Source: Epibacterium ulvae
GTDB lineage: Bacteria; Pseudomonadota; Alphaproteobacteria; Rhodobacterales; Rhodobacteraceae
DNA: 64,000 nucleotides
Direction of reading: 5' to 3'
Assembly: GCF_900102795.1 (NCBI RefSeq)
Contig: NZ_FMWG01000009.1
Location: 1 to 64,000, forward strand
Shown: in pieces, positions 17,050 through 26,501 of the stretch
Numbering within the stretch: the stretch's first letter is position 1
Layout of the letters: each line of letters starts with the position of its first letter
Made by a program: the position numbers and the translations under genes
Notes under the pieces: model-generated
Database searches by the model: none
What the model saw: only the letters and a program-made list of their open reading frames with translations
What the model was told of the DNA's origin: nothing

Positions 17050-18153
17050 TTAGAGGCTTGCGTTCAATGCAGCGACAATCGCGTCGCCCATTTCGCTGGT
17101 GCTCACAGGGCTGACACCTTCACTTGCCAAAAGATCTGCGGTGCGCACACCATCTGCCAGAACTTTTTCGACAGCTGCTTCCAAACGGTCAGCTTCCGCA
17201 CCTAGATCAAAGCTGTAGCGTAGAGCCATTGCAAAGCTCAGGACGCAGGCAATTGGGTTTGCTTTGCCTTGACCAGTGATATCTGGTGCGGAACCGTGTA
17301 CGGGTTCGTATAGCGCTTTCGGGCGGCCGTTTTCCATTGGGGCTCCCAAAGATGCAGAGGGCAGCATGCCCAAAGATCCGGTTAGCATCGCGGCGCAGTC
17401 AGACAGAATGTCGCCAAACAGGTTGTCTGTCAGGATGACATCAAACTGTTTCGGGGCGCGCACCAGCTGCATTGCGCCGTTGTCTGCATACATGTGAGAC
17501 AGTTCAACTTCTGGATAGTCCGCTGCGACACGGGTCACAACTTCGCGCCATAGGATACCAGATTCCATGACGTTAGCCTTCTCCATCGAGCAGACTTTCT
17601 TGCCACGGCGCATCGCAAGTTCAAAGGCCGAGCGTGCCGCGCGTTCAATCTCGCTTTCGGTGTAGCGCTGGGTGTTGATGCCAACACGTTCGTTGCCTTC
17701 TTCAAAGATACCGCGTGGCTCGCCAAAATACACGCCAGAGGTCAGTTCGCGCACGATCATGATGTCCAGACCTGCGACGATATCTTTTTTCAAAGAGGAG
17801 AAATCCGCCAGTGCATCAAAACACTGCGCTGGGCGCAGGTTGGAGTACAGATCCATCTCTTTCCGCAGGCGCAACAGGCCACGTTCTGGTTTTACAGAGA
17901 AATCAAGATCATCATATTTTGGGCCGCCAACTGCGCCCAAAAGCACGGCATCAGCCTCTTGGGCTTTGGCCATGGTTTCATCCGCCAGAGGCACGCCGTG
18001 TTTGTCATAGGCAGCACCGCCCACCAGATCTTCGCTGACATCAAACGAGATGTCGCGCTTTTCACCGAACCAGCCGATGATCTTGCGAACCTCGGTCATG
18101 ACTTCAGGGCCAATCCCGTCGCCGGGCAGAATCAGAATGGAGGGGTTAGGCAT
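17050..18153 (-). CDS. leuB: 3-isopropylmalate dehydrogenase
   Basis: A 367-residue NAD-dependent beta-decarboxylating dehydrogenase of leucine synthesis, of usual length. Motifs: [11 protein letters not shown] at the start, [42 protein letters not shown], the catalytic Tyr-containing [28 protein letters not shown] and [28 protein letters not shown], and [10 protein letters not shown]. The start at 18153 follows AGGAGACACCGC; the upstream extension is unconserved. It is separate from leuCD, with two unrelated genes in between. Confidence 0.97.
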   Translation of the reverse strand: MPNPSILILPGDGIGPEVMTEVRKIIGWFGEKRDISFDVSEDLVGGAAYDKHGVPLADETMAKAQEADAVLLGAVGGPKYDDLDFSVKPERGLLRLRKEMDLYSNLRPAQCFDALADFSSLKKDIVAGLDIMIVRELTSGVYFGEPRGIFEEGNERVGINTQRYTESEIERAARSAFELAMRRGKKVCSMEKANVMESGILWREVVTRVAADYPEVELSHMYADNGAMQLVRAPKQFDVILTDNLFGDILSDCAAMLTGSLGMLPSASLGAPMENGRPKALYEPVHGSAPDITGQGKANPIACVLSFAMALRYSFDLGAEADRLEAAVEKVLADGVRTADLLASEGVSPVSTSEMGDAIVAALNASL

Positions 18154-18275
18154 GCGGTGTCTCCTAAAAAACGGTCGCGCTTGGCCTATCCTTCTGGGCA
18201 AGCGGGGTCAATAACGGCAGTACCATTCGATGCGCAGAAGCCCCGAAGTATTGCAATTTTTCGAAATAAATCGAG

Positions 18276-19307
18276 TCATTCGGGTAAGCTTATGTCTGCC
18301 CAGACCAGACGGTGACGGCTTGCCAGAATAGCAGGGTGATCTGCAGTCTCAGGCCAAAGGACACCGGCATCATAAGCCGTTAGGTCTGTACCGGGTAGGA
18401 TGTAGTCGACTCGCATCTGTCCGATATGGGGCCAGTCTACGGTGTTTATGTCCTGCAGGTTAGGCAGATCTTGAAGTTGGGGGTGGGTAAGCAGGCGTTT
18501 GATTGCCTCCCGCTTGCCTTCACCTTGGTTCGGGTCCAAGTTGGCGCCCCCTAAAACAACAACAGGTGCATCGGGCAGGGGACCAAACTGCCCTGAGAGC
18601 ATGTATTCGATCAGGCGAAGTTCGTCCTGATTGCGCAGGCCGTTGCGATCTTCTGGACCATCAAAAACAGGTGGCCCCGCTTGAAAAGTAAGAAGTGTGA
18701 AAGATGTATCCTTTGTCAGATGAACGGAGATTGCCCAATGATTGGTCGAGGACAATCGCTGCACGTTCAACGCGTCTTGGCTAAGGAAAGCGTGACCGTC
18801 AGGCGTCAGAGGCAGGTCTGCGGATGGGAGGTCTTTCCACAAAAGCGCGGTCAAATCGAGAACGGGCGGCACCGTTAAGGGAAACTTTGAGAGAAGCGCG
18901 ATGCCACGCGCACCAGTAAATTCCCCGAAGCTTTGCGCATCTTTCAGATTGTTTTGTTCCCCGTCTCCATCCAGATCGATGTGAGTTGCTAAGCCGCTGT
19001 TGGGTCGCGCGCTGTAGCTGTATTGTAGCGAAAGACCCTTTGAGGTGAGTAAGCTTTGAAACGCGCCTAACGCTTTAAGCCCATGATCCCAATCAAACCC
19101 TTGTAGAACAAGGATATCTGGCCGTGTGTCCACGATTACAGCCGCAACGGCGAGTAGCTGAGGATCAGTGCCTTTTTGAATATCCCGAAGAAGAAGCCCG
19201 GGGCCTTTGCGGGAAAGCTCTGTATTAAATGTCGCAATGCGAAAAGTTTCTGCGCCACAAAAGGATGCCGTGCAGATCAATAAGACTGTGAGGCAGAGCG
19301 CTCTCAT
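18276..19307 (-). CDS. Secreted endonuclease/exonuclease/phosphatase-fold protein
   Basis: A 343-residue EEP-superfamily protein with a signal peptide (cut near SFCGA). The N-terminal FRIATFNTELSRKGPG keeps the family Asn, and the end ILPGTDLT...SRHRLVWADISL resembles the closing strand with its His. Several catalytic positions differ from typical EEP enzymes: LQGFDWD where a metal-binding Glu is usual, GGANLDPN where GDxN is usual, and SRHR where SDHR is usual. It may be a divergent subgroup or have lost catalysis. It overlaps the next gene upstream by 4 bases (ATGA), indicating a two-gene operon with a membrane protein. Confidence 0.8.
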   Translation of the reverse strand: MRALCLTVLLICTASFCGAETFRIATFNTELSRKGPGLLLRDIQKGTDPQLLAVAAVIVDTRPDILVLQGFDWDHGLKALGAFQSLLTSKGLSLQYSYSARPNSGLATHIDLDGDGEQNNLKDAQSFGEFTGARGIALLSKFPLTVPPVLDLTALLWKDLPSADLPLTPDGHAFLSQDALNVQRLSSTNHWAISVHLTKDTSFTLLTFQAGPPVFDGPEDRNGLRNQDELRLIEYMLSGQFGPLPDAPVVVLGGANLDPNQGEGKREAIKRLLTHPQLQDLPNLQDINTVDWPHIGQMRVDYILPGTDLTAYDAGVLWPETADHPAILASRHRLVWADISLPE

Positions 19308-20137
19308 GTGGTTTGAAGCGTTTCAGAACTATCGTAGACGCGTTTTCTTTGTTTGGCGATCAGATCAGCAACACGCAGCAAGGCAAGGCCGCGCATGGTT
19401 ATCGAAGCCGATGCACAAGCCCAGAACGCAATAAGCCATGTCTGGGTCAGTGGGGTGGTCAAAAGGTGCAAGTCAAATAGATGACCAGCAAGTTTGATAC
19501 AGCCCGGTAGCGCGAAGGGCAGCAAAAGCCCGGCAGACAGGCTGATGCGCGCATCCCGACTAAGCCGCTGAACGACATCACCGCCAGTTGTCGGGTCAAA
19601 CAAGGGCAGATTGGTCCACACGTTAAATGCGCCTTGGCCAACAGGCCAATTGTATATGCGAATGGCTCCCCCAAAAAGAACCACGGTGAGCAAAGAGATC
19701 GCATAAGCAAGTCCAGCAGAATTGCGAATGTCGATCACCGTTTCAAAGGGCGTCGTGCTTGGCAGCATCAACATCATGAGCTGGACAGGCGAATATGCAA
19801 AATCCAAAGCTGTACCAAGCTTGTAGCTCACCCCGTGGATAATAGTGGTGAGACTGTTTGGTGCCAGATCATGGCGCGCCAGGACGCTGACAAAGAATAC
19901 CGTAAACAGAGCAGAGAGAAAGCGCATCCGGTTTAAGGGCGGTGCGTCGCGGAATTGTATCAGGCTCGGAAAATGAGAGGCGTATTCTGCAAAAACGAGG
20001 ATCCCCCCCAAGAGGGCAACAAATACCACCGCTTCAACAGTATGGGATGTGGATTGATGCAGAATCAAAGAAGGCATTGCGATCAGCAATGTCACAAAGA
20101 CTGCGCGCAGGGCTGCGCCTGTAAGCCGCGTAAACAC
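19304..20137 (-). CDS. Conserved membrane protein of unknown function
   Basis: A 277-residue protein with about six hydrophobic segments (for example LRAVFVTLLIAMPSLIL near residue 10, VEAVVFVALLGGILVFA, FLSALFTVFFVSVLA, and LTVVLFGGAI). I recognise no enzymatic motif. Its stop region overlaps the start of the EEP-fold gene (ATGA), so the two are translated together. The pairing suggests the secreted EEP protein and the membrane protein work at the cell envelope, but the role is unknown. Confidence 0.75.
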   Translation of the reverse strand: MFTRLTGAALRAVFVTLLIAMPSLILHQSTSHTVEAVVFVALLGGILVFAEYASHFPSLIQFRDAPPLNRMRFLSALFTVFFVSVLARHDLAPNSLTTIIHGVSYKLGTALDFAYSPVQLMMLMLPSTTPFETVIDIRNSAGLAYAISLLTVVLFGGAIRIYNWPVGQGAFNVWTNLPLFDPTTGGDVVQRLSRDARISLSAGLLLPFALPGCIKLAGHLFDLHLLTTPLTQTWLIAFWACASASITMRGLALLRVADLIAKQRKRVYDSSETLQTT

Positions 20138-20433
20138 GTGTCCTGTACCTCAAAGTGGGCAGGCGATCCTTTGAGGGATCGCATCCTGTCCATACTGCTA
20201 ATGCTCTCATGTCGGGGCAAATTGGTTTGCCTCAATTTTGCCCTATTTCAGCATGTATAGGCGCGAGGTCTCAAGATTAGATGAACGATTTTGAAGAATT
20301 GTTGCCTGCTCGTGGACAATGTGATGCTGGAATGCACCATCTTTTGTGCTTGATCTCTGCCGGTGAAAGGCGTGAACCCGCACGTATTCCGAGTAGGCTT
20401 TTGACACCAACAGAGGGCAGAGTGTTTGATTCT

Positions 20434-20467
20434 AAAAGAAAAACGGCCACCTTCGTAGGGTGGCCGC
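20434..20467 (-). terminator. Terminator after leuD
   Basis: On the minus strand CGGCCACCC-TACGAA-GGTGGCCG is followed by TTTTTCTTTT, 24 bases beyond the leuD stop codon. Confidence 0.85.
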
Positions 20468-20491
20468 TCTAGAGGTCGCAAAAGCGTGCTC

Positions 20492-21097
20492 TTAGACCCA
20501 GGGGCGGGCTTGAGCTGCCTGTTCTTCGAATGTCTTGATCGTGTCGGATTTTGCCATCGTCAGCGCAATGTCATCCAGACCTTCCAAGAGGCACTGTTTC
20601 TTAAACGGATCTACATCGAACGTGATGACGTCGCCATCTGATGTCGTGATCTCTTGTGCGTCCAGATCTACGGTCATTCGGGCGTTTTCACCTTTTTCCG
20701 CATCTGCCATCAGCAGATCGACCTGCTCTTGTGGTAGAACCACCGGCAGGATGCCGTTCTTGAAGCAATTGTTGAAGAAGATGTCCGCAAAAGAGGTGGA
20801 CACCACACATTTGATACCAAAATCAGCAATCGCCCAAGGCGCGTGTTCGCGTGATGAGCCACAGCCAAAGTTGTCACCTGCAATCAGGATCTCAGTCTTG
20901 CGATATTGCGGTTTGTTCAGCACAAAATCTTCGATTTCAGTGCCGTCGCGGTTGTAACGCATCTCATCAAACAGGTTCACGCCAAAGCCAGTGCGCTTGA
21001 TGGATTTCAAGAACACTTTAGGGATGATCATGTCTGTATCGATATTCACCAGCGGCATGGGCGCCGCGATACCGGTCAGTTTGGTATACTTTTCCAT
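20492..21097 (-). CDS. leuD: 3-isopropylmalate dehydratase small subunit
   Basis: A 201-residue swivel-domain subunit, the usual length for the proteobacterial LeuD. Motifs: [75 protein letters not shown]. With LeuC it isomerises 2-isopropylmalate to 3-isopropylmalate. It begins 12 bases after the leuC stop codon, with GGAGCC upstream as ribosome binding site, so the two are one operon. Confidence 0.97.
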   Translation of the reverse strand: MEKYTKLTGIAAPMPLVNIDTDMIIPKVFLKSIKRTGFGVNLFDEMRYNRDGTEIEDFVLNKPQYRKTEILIAGDNFGCGSSREHAPWAIADFGIKCVVSTSFADIFFNNCFKNGILPVVLPQEQVDLLMADAEKGENARMTVDLDAQEITTSDGDVITFDVDPFKKQCLLEGLDDIALTMAKSDTIKTFEEQAAQARPWV

Positions 21098-21109
21098 AGT
21101 CCGGGCTCC

Positions 21110-22516
21110 TTAAATCAATTCACGAATGTCTGTCAGCTTGCCTGTCAGAGCAGCCGCTGCAGCCATTGCAGGGGAGACAAGGTGTGTACGACCTTTATAG
21201 CCTTGACGGCCTTCGAAGTTCCGGTTGGATGTCGCTGCGCAGCGCTCTCCCTCGGATAGTTGGTCCGGGTTCATCGCCAGGCACATGGAACAACCCGCCA
21301 TCCGCCATTCAAAACCGGCGTCTTGGAAGATCTCGGCCAGGCCTTCGTCTTCGGCTTGGGCACGGACCAGACCAGAACCGGGCACAATCATTGCGCGCAT
21401 GCCGTCTTTGATCTTTTTGCCTTTGACCACATCAGCCACAGCGCGCAGGTCTTCGATACGACCGTTTGTGCAAGAGCCAATAAAGACAGTGTCGATTTCG
21501 ATGTCGGTCAATTTCTGACCAGGCGTCAGGCCCATGTATTCAATCGAACGGCGTGCTGCTTCGATTTTACCGCCTTCAAAATCTTCAGGATTTGGAACGG
21601 TTGCGGTGATTGGCAGCACATCCTCAGGAGAGGTACCCCATGTCACAACAGGCTGGATGTCTTCACCACGCAGGGTGACGACTTTGTCAAAATGCGCGCC
21701 CTCATCAGTAAAGAGGGTCTTCCACCAGTCCATCGCGGCTTCCCACTGTGCGCCTTTAGGTGCATGGGCACGACCATTGACATATTTATATGTGGTTTCA
21801 TCAGGTGCGATAAGACCTGCACGTGCACCACCTTCGATGGCCATGTTACAAACGGTCATACGGCCTTCCATAGAGAGCGACTGGATCGCTTCCCCACAGT
21901 ATTCAATCACATAACCAGTACCACCGCCGGTGCCAGTTTCACCGATGATCGCCAAGGTCACATCTTTTGCGGTGACACCGGGATTCAGTTTGCCGGTGAT
22001 TTCCACCTTCATGTTTTTGGATTTTTTCTGGATCAAGGTCTGGGTCGCCAGAACGTGTTCCACCTCAGAGGTGCCGATGCCGTGCGCCAGCGCGCCAAAT
22101 GCGCCGTGGGTCGCAGTGTGGCTGTCACCACAGACAACTGTCATGCCGGGCAGGGTCCAGCCCTGCTCGGGGCCAACGATGTGCACGATGCCCTGACGGA
22201 TGTCTGAAACAGGATAGTAATGCACGCCAAATTCCTTGGCATTTTTATCCAGTGCTTCCACCTGAATGCGGCTTTCCTCGGTCATTGTAGCCGGGTCTGC
22301 GCGATCCAAAGTGGTCGGGACGTTGTGATCTGGCACCGCGATTGTTTTATCAGGCGCGTGAACCTTGCGACCGGCCAGACGCAGGCCTTCAAAAGCCTGT
22401 GGGCTGGTCACTTCATGGACCAGATGGCGGTCAATATAGAGCAGGCAAGTGCCGTCTTCTGCTTCGTGCGCAACATGCGCATCCCAGATTTTGTCGTAGA
22501 GTGTTTTGGGGGACAT
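21110..22516 (-). CDS. leuC: 3-isopropylmalate dehydratase large subunit
   Basis: A 468-residue aconitase-family protein, the usual length. [4Fe-4S] ligands appear in [14 protein letters not shown] (near residue 349) and [11 protein letters not shown] (near 409-412); other motifs are [32 protein letters not shown] and [10 protein letters not shown]. The start at 22516 ([15 protein letters not shown]) has AGGGGAGAGG upstream. It forms an operon with leuD. A much longer reading frame upstream of this start is not supported. Confidence 0.97.
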   Translation of the reverse strand: MSPKTLYDKIWDAHVAHEAEDGTCLLYIDRHLVHEVTSPQAFEGLRLAGRKVHAPDKTIAVPDHNVPTTLDRADPATMTEESRIQVEALDKNAKEFGVHYYPVSDIRQGIVHIVGPEQGWTLPGMTVVCGDSHTATHGAFGALAHGIGTSEVEHVLATQTLIQKKSKNMKVEITGKLNPGVTAKDVTLAIIGETGTGGGTGYVIEYCGEAIQSLSMEGRMTVCNMAIEGGARAGLIAPDETTYKYVNGRAHAPKGAQWEAAMDWWKTLFTDEGAHFDKVVTLRGEDIQPVVTWGTSPEDVLPITATVPNPEDFEGGKIEAARRSIEYMGLTPGQKLTDIEIDTVFIGSCTNGRIEDLRAVADVVKGKKIKDGMRAMIVPGSGLVRAQAEDEGLAEIFQDAGFEWRMAGCSMCLAMNPDQLSEGERCAATSNRNFEGRQGYKGRTHLVSPAMAAAAALTGKLTDIRELI

Positions 22517-22573
22517 GTGTCCTCTCCCCTTGATGTAGTATCCGTGCTGGCGAAGGGCTGGGCAAACACCGTT

Positions 22574-22669
22574 ATAGGCGTGCCAGAACCGTGCGGGCTG
22601 CACCATAGAACCGTTCGCGCAGACGCGCGCGGTCTTGCAGTTCAATGTGCTGTGCCAAGTCAAAGGTCA
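22574..22669 (-). CDS. Possible 31-residue peptide upstream of leuC
   Basis: A short minus-strand frame starts [21 protein letters not shown] and ends ARTVLARL, 57 bp upstream of leuC. Codon choice looks like real coding sequence, but no good ribosome binding site precedes the ATG and I recognise no family. It is not leucine-rich enough to look like a classical leu attenuator peptide. Treat as a weak candidate. Confidence 0.25.
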
Positions 22670-22886
22670 TGGAGGTCAGATACAGTTGACAGCTGATGCA
22701 ATCAAGGCTTTGCCGTTGAATTGATGCAGTTGCGTAGATTGAGCCGCGATCAGGCTTGTAAAATCCGGCCCGTCTGGAGGGTTTTACCTTTTCGCGCGGT
22801 GCCAAGTGGTGCACATAGTTGATCCGATTCGCAGGGTCGCGGTTTGCTTTTATTGATGCGGGCTGCAAAATCTGCTACGATTACCT

Positions 22887-23366
22887 ATGCCAGCGCCGGG
22901 TTTGCGGCGCGTCACAACGGAGGACTTTGTCCTGTCACCCCATACCGACGTGGCCAACAAAAATGGCCATACTTTGGCTGTAAAAGCCACTTCAGAACAG
23001 CCAACCAGCGATGCGCTCTTGGCTCGTATCCTTTCTTCCCTTGATGACGACAAAGCCGAAGATGTCGTGCAGATTGATCTGCGGGGCAAATCTTCGATCG
23101 GGGACCATATGGTTGTCGCGTCTGGTCGTTCGTCCCGTCAGGTGGCCTCTATGGCAGAAAAACTGCTTGGCCGTTTGAAAGATGAATATGGCATCGTCTG
23201 TAAAATCGAAGGCAAGGATTCGGGAGACTGGGTGCTGGTAGACTCCGGCGATGTGATCGTGCATCTTTTCCGCCCAGAAGTGCGTGAGTTCTACCAGATC
23301 GAAAAGATGTGGTTGTCTGGCGGCACGACCCCAGCTGAATCTGCGCCGACCCCATCGGCGGACTGA
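22887..23366 (+). CDS. rsfS: Ribosomal silencing factor RsfS
   Basis: A RsfS/Iojap (DUF143) protein. The core is SDALLARILSSLDDDKAEDVVQIDLRGKSSIGDHMVVASGRSSRQVASMAEKL, then GIVCKIEGKDSGDWVLVDSGDVIVHLFRPEVREFYQIEKMW, all family hallmarks. It binds L14 on the 50S subunit and blocks subunit joining in starvation. The N-terminus is uncertain: the ATG at 22887 gives 159 residues with an unconserved lead, while a GGAGG at 22920 suggests translation may begin near 22932-22950. It is followed 21 bp later by rlmH, the usual neighbour. Confidence 0.93.
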   Translation: MPAPGLRRVTTEDFVLSPHTDVANKNGHTLAVKATSEQPTSDALLARILSSLDDDKAEDVVQIDLRGKSSIGDHMVVASGRSSRQVASMAEKLLGRLKDEYGIVCKIEGKDSGDWVLVDSGDVIVHLFRPEVREFYQIEKMWLSGGTTPAESAPTPSAD

Positions 23367-23387
23367 TCCAAGTCGTAAGAGGCCCCT

Positions 23388-23858
23388 ATGCGCATTCATA
23401 TCTGTGCCGTGGGGCGCTTGCGGGCTGGTCCTGAAAAGTCTTTGATTGACGACTATCTTACGCGTTTTGATCGGACCGGACGTAGTCTGGGTCTTGGACC
23501 CGCGCGCATTATAGAAGTCGAAGATAAGAAAAACGCGGGCATGGGGGCAGAGGCAACCTTGCTGCGAAAGGCGTTTCCCAAAGGTGCGCTGATTTGCACC
23601 TTGGATGAGCGCGGCAAAGTTATCAGTTCACCTGATTTCTCCAAAAAGCTTGCAGACTGGCGTGATACTGGACAGCAGGATGTCGTTTTTGTCATCGGCG
23701 GTGCCGACGGAATAGATGCCAGCCTGCGCGCTGAGGCTGATTTCTCGATCTCATTTGGTAAAATGGTTTGGCCGCATATGATGGTACGTCTGATGCTTTC
23801 TGAACAGTTGTACAGGGCCGCCACAATTCAATCCGGCGGCCCCTATCATCGCGTTTAG
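23388..23858 (+). CDS. rlmH: 23S rRNA (pseudouridine1915-N3)-methyltransferase
   Basis: A 156-residue SPOUT methyltransferase, the usual length. It starts MRIHICAVGRLRAGPEKSLIDDYLTRF and contains LDERGKVISSPDFSKKLADW, VVFVIGGADGIDASLRAEADFSISFGKMVWPHMMVRLMLSEQLYRAATIQSGGPYHR, with the SAM-binding knot at the end. It methylates pseudouridine 1915 of 23S rRNA on 70S ribosomes. It is in an operon with rsfS. It is convergent with the next gene, their stops overlapping by a few bases. Confidence 0.97.
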   Translation: MRIHICAVGRLRAGPEKSLIDDYLTRFDRTGRSLGLGPARIIEVEDKKNAGMGAEATLLRKAFPKGALICTLDERGKVISSPDFSKKLADWRDTGQQDVVFVIGGADGIDASLRAEADFSISFGKMVWPHMMVRLMLSEQLYRAATIQSGGPYHRV

Positions 23859-24211
23859 GGAAGCGTAAAGACAACAACAGTTTCTGTGGCCCAGCCATCC
23901 AGATTGTCACGCGCCTGAATTTGCACCTGATCCGCACCTTTGGGGATGTCGATGCCTGATTGCGATCGGGTGAAGGGCTGTTCATTGACGTGTGGATGGT
24001 GCAACACGCGCGTTGCCAAAACATTGCCTTCCATATCAAGAACGCGCCAGCCATCTGCGTAGTGATCCCATCCCGTATCAGGGTGGCTCAATGTGACGCT
24101 AAATGTCCAGGCCGCGCCATTTTTCTGAGCTTGGACGCCTTCGATCTTTGGCGCATCGGCCAAAATGGGTGTTGCGCATAGGGCGAACAGGGGGAAGAGT
24201 ATTTTTTTCAT
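23855..24211 (-). CDS. Small periplasmic protein of unknown function
   Basis: A 118-residue protein with a signal peptide (MKKILFPLFALCATPILA) followed by a beta-rich domain: VQAQKNGAAWTFSVTLSHPDTGWDHYADGWRVLDMEGNVLATRVLHHPHVNEQPFTRS...QVQIQARDNLDGWATETVVV. No catalytic motif is seen; the GWDHYADGWRV and LHHPHVNEQPF stretches look conserved, with several His residues that could bind metal. It sits 14 bp downstream of the DUF599 membrane protein on the same strand, so they probably form an operon. Confidence 0.75.
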   Translation of the reverse strand: MKKILFPLFALCATPILADAPKIEGVQAQKNGAAWTFSVTLSHPDTGWDHYADGWRVLDMEGNVLATRVLHHPHVNEQPFTRSQSGIDIPKGADQVQIQARDNLDGWATETVVVFTLP

Positions 24212-24225
24212 AAGAATGATTTACC

Positions 24226-24969
24226 TTACTCAGAACGTGCGCTGTGCTCACGTTTTGGTGTGTCGCTGTGTTGGGCAGGGAGATCCAGCAGAAATTCACG
24301 AGAGCGAGAAACGAACTCCCGTCTGTATAGAACGGCAAGGGTGATCACGACTGCGATCATCAGTGGAATAGGGCCAAGCAGCCATGCTGTTGCTGTGAGG
24401 GCGAAATAGGTCGCGCGCATGCCTCGGTTAAAGCTGCGCGCTGCAGTTATGTTTAGCTCCGCAGCCTGTGTTGCACGGGGGTAGGAGAGCGCATCAGCAG
24501 GATCGTTTGGCACCGAAGCCATCATCACTGAGCAATAGCCAAAAATGCGATGGGCCCAGACGAACTTTAGAAAAGCGTTGCTGAGAATGAGAAGTATAAT
24601 CAGGAGTTTGACCTCCCAGACAAAGGCAGGTGCGTTGTCTTGGATGAGATCCCGCGCAACCCCTGCCAATTGTTCGGTATTGCCAATTAATGCAAGCCCG
24701 CCGCCAATCGCAATCATTGAGGTTGAAGCGAAAAAAGCCGTGCCCTGACGCAACTGGCTGATCAGCTGTGCATCAAAGATACGAGGATCCCGTGTCACCA
24801 TCTGGTACATCCAGTCCCGACGGAAATCCGCCATCAAGACCGACACAGATGGGCGTTCAGGGTGAGGGTTCTCAATACGCCATCCCATCCACATCCACCC
24901 GCCAATAAGCAGAGTGAGTGCGGCGAGATCAATGAACGAAAACTGCGAGAGTTGATGCGCTATAGTCAT
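24226..24969 (-). CDS. DUF599 family membrane protein
   Basis: A 247-residue inner-membrane protein with about four hydrophobic segments. The DUF599 character is seen in FIDLAALTLLIGGWMWMGW, the WMYQMVTRDPRIFDAQLISQLRQGTAFFASTSMIAIGGGLAL stretch, LILSNAFLKFVWAHRIFGYCSVMMASVP and NRGMRATYFALTATAWLLGP. The function of this family is unknown. It is divergent from the glycolate oxidase operon and is followed by a small periplasmic protein gene. Confidence 0.85.
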   Translation of the reverse strand: MTIAHQLSQFSFIDLAALTLLIGGWMWMGWRIENPHPERPSVSVLMADFRRDWMYQMVTRDPRIFDAQLISQLRQGTAFFASTSMIAIGGGLALIGNTEQLAGVARDLIQDNAPAFVWEVKLLIILLILSNAFLKFVWAHRIFGYCSVMMASVPNDPADALSYPRATQAAELNITAARSFNRGMRATYFALTATAWLLGPIPLMIAVVITLAVLYRREFVSRSREFLLDLPAQHSDTPKREHSARSE

Positions 24970-25049
24970 GCGCGCACTCTAGAATGGGTTTTGGGGACTT
25001 GCTAGTCTGGAAAAATTGGTCATATTTTATAACCAAAGGAGAAACCATC

Positions 25050-26501
25050 ATGCAAATGCCGACCCCGGATACACATATATTGGACCGGAAAGCGACGATT
25101 GCCGCGCGGTTGCGTCAGGTTTTACCCGTGGATGCTGTTGTGACTGAACCGTCAGAAACGCGCGCCTATGAGTGTGACGCTCTTACTGCTTATCGTTGCC
25201 CGCCTTTGTTGGTGGTTTTGCCAGAAACCACCAAAGAGGTGTCTGCAGTCTTGCGGATTTGCTACGAAGAAGGTGTTCCAGTGGTTCCGCGCGGTGCAGG
25301 AACGTCGCTGGCAGGCGGTGCGCTGCCGACCGCGGATTGTGTCATCTTGGGCGTTGCTAAGATGAATGATGTGCTTGAAACGGATTATGACAATCGGTTT
25401 ATACGGGTGCAGACGGGGCGCACCAATCTTAGCGTGACCGGCGCGGTTGAGGAGGCTGGCTTTTTTTATGCACCAGACCCATCCAGCCAATTGGCCTGTG
25501 CAATTGCTGGCAACATTGCTATGAATTCAGGCGGGGCACATTGCCTGAAATATGGGGTGACAACCAACAATCTGATGGGCGTCACCATGGTGATGATGGA
25601 TGGTGAGATTGTCGAAATTGGCGGGGCGCATCTGGATGCTGCAGGATTAGACCTTTTAGGGGTCATCTGTGGATCAGAAGGTCAGTTAGGCGTCGTAACC
25701 GAGGCAACACTGCGCATCTTACACAAACCTGAAGGCGCGCGCCCGATCCTGATTGGATTTGACAGCAACGAAGTCGCCGGCGCCTGTGTCAGCGACATTA
25801 TCAAAGCAGGGGTTTTACCCGTCGCAATCGAATTTATGGATCGCCCCTGTATTGAAGCTTGCGAAGCGTTTGCACAGGCGGGGTATCCAATGTGTGAAGC
25901 GCTTTTGATTGTTGAGGTGGAAGGCAGTGAGGCGGAGATCTCTCATCAGCTTGGATTGATTTCCGAGATCGCTGGCCGCCACAATCCTGTTGAATTGCGC
26001 GAAGCAACAGATAGCGATGAAGCGGCCCGGATCTGGTTGGGACGTAAATCTGCCTTTGGCGCGATGGGTCAGATCAACGACTACATGTGCCTGGACGGTA
26101 CGATTCCGGTTTCCACCTTGCCTGAAGTCTTGCGCAAAATTGGGGAGTTATCGGCGCAGTATGGTCTGAAGGTTGCAAACGTCTTTCACGCAGGTGATGG
26201 CAATATGCATCCTCTGATTTTGTTTGATGCGAATAAACCGGGTGATCTTGAACTTTGTGAAGCAATGGGCGCGGATGTTCTGAAACTTTGTGTCGAAGTT
26301 GGAGGCTGCCTGACGGGCGAACACGGCGTTGGTGTCGAAAAGCGGGACTTGATGACTGCGCAATACACATCTGAGGATTTGGAAGCGCAGCTAAATGTGA
26401 AAGATGTGTTCGATCCTAAATGGTTGCTGAACCCAGCCAAAGTCTTCCCATTGGAGGTAACCACGCCCCGCCGCAGCAGAGTGTTAGAGCAAAGAACATG
26501 A
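25050..26501 (+). CDS. glcD: Glycolate oxidase subunit GlcD (FAD-linked)
   Basis: A 483-residue FAD-binding PCMH/VAO-type dehydrogenase. Motifs: VVPRGAGTSLAGGALP (FAD pyrophosphate loop), GFFYAPDPSSQLACAIAGNIAMNSGGAHCLKYGVT, ICGSEGQLGVVTEATLRI, NVFHAGDGNMHPLILFD and GGCLTGEHGVGVEKRDLM, which together identify GlcD. It oxidises glycolate to glyoxylate with GlcE and GlcF, passing electrons to the respiratory chain. The start at 25050 has AAAGGAGAAACC upstream. It overlaps glcE by 4 bases (ATGA). Glycolate is a major algal exudate, fitting a marine lifestyle. Confidence 0.95.
   Translation: MQMPTPDTHILDRKATIAARLRQVLPVDAVVTEPSETRAYECDALTAYRCPPLLVVLPETTKEVSAVLRICYEEGVPVVPRGAGTSLAGGALPTADCVILGVAKMNDVLETDYDNRFIRVQTGRTNLSVTGAVEEAGFFYAPDPSSQLACAIAGNIAMNSGGAHCLKYGVTTNNLMGVTMVMMDGEIVEIGGAHLDAAGLDLLGVICGSEGQLGVVTEATLRILHKPEGARPILIGFDSNEVAGACVSDIIKAGVLPVAIEFMDRPCIEACEAFAQAGYPMCEALLIVEVEGSEAEISHQLGLISEIAGRHNPVELREATDSDEAARIWLGRKSAFGAMGQINDYMCLDGTIPVSTLPEVLRKIGELSAQYGLKVANVFHAGDGNMHPLILFDANKPGDLELCEAMGADVLKLCVEVGGCLTGEHGVGVEKRDLMTAQYTSEDLEAQLNVKDVFDPKWLLNPAKVFPLEVTTPRRSRVLEQRT

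Noticed and set aside
20281-20472. 63-residue plus-strand frame between leuD and the membrane protein
   Set aside because: It runs through the leuD terminator hairpin and has no ribosome binding site or recognisable domain.
21260-22207. Long open frame antisense to leuC (315 residues)
   Set aside because: It lies entirely inside leuC on the opposite strand, has no family resemblance and mirrors leuC codon structure.
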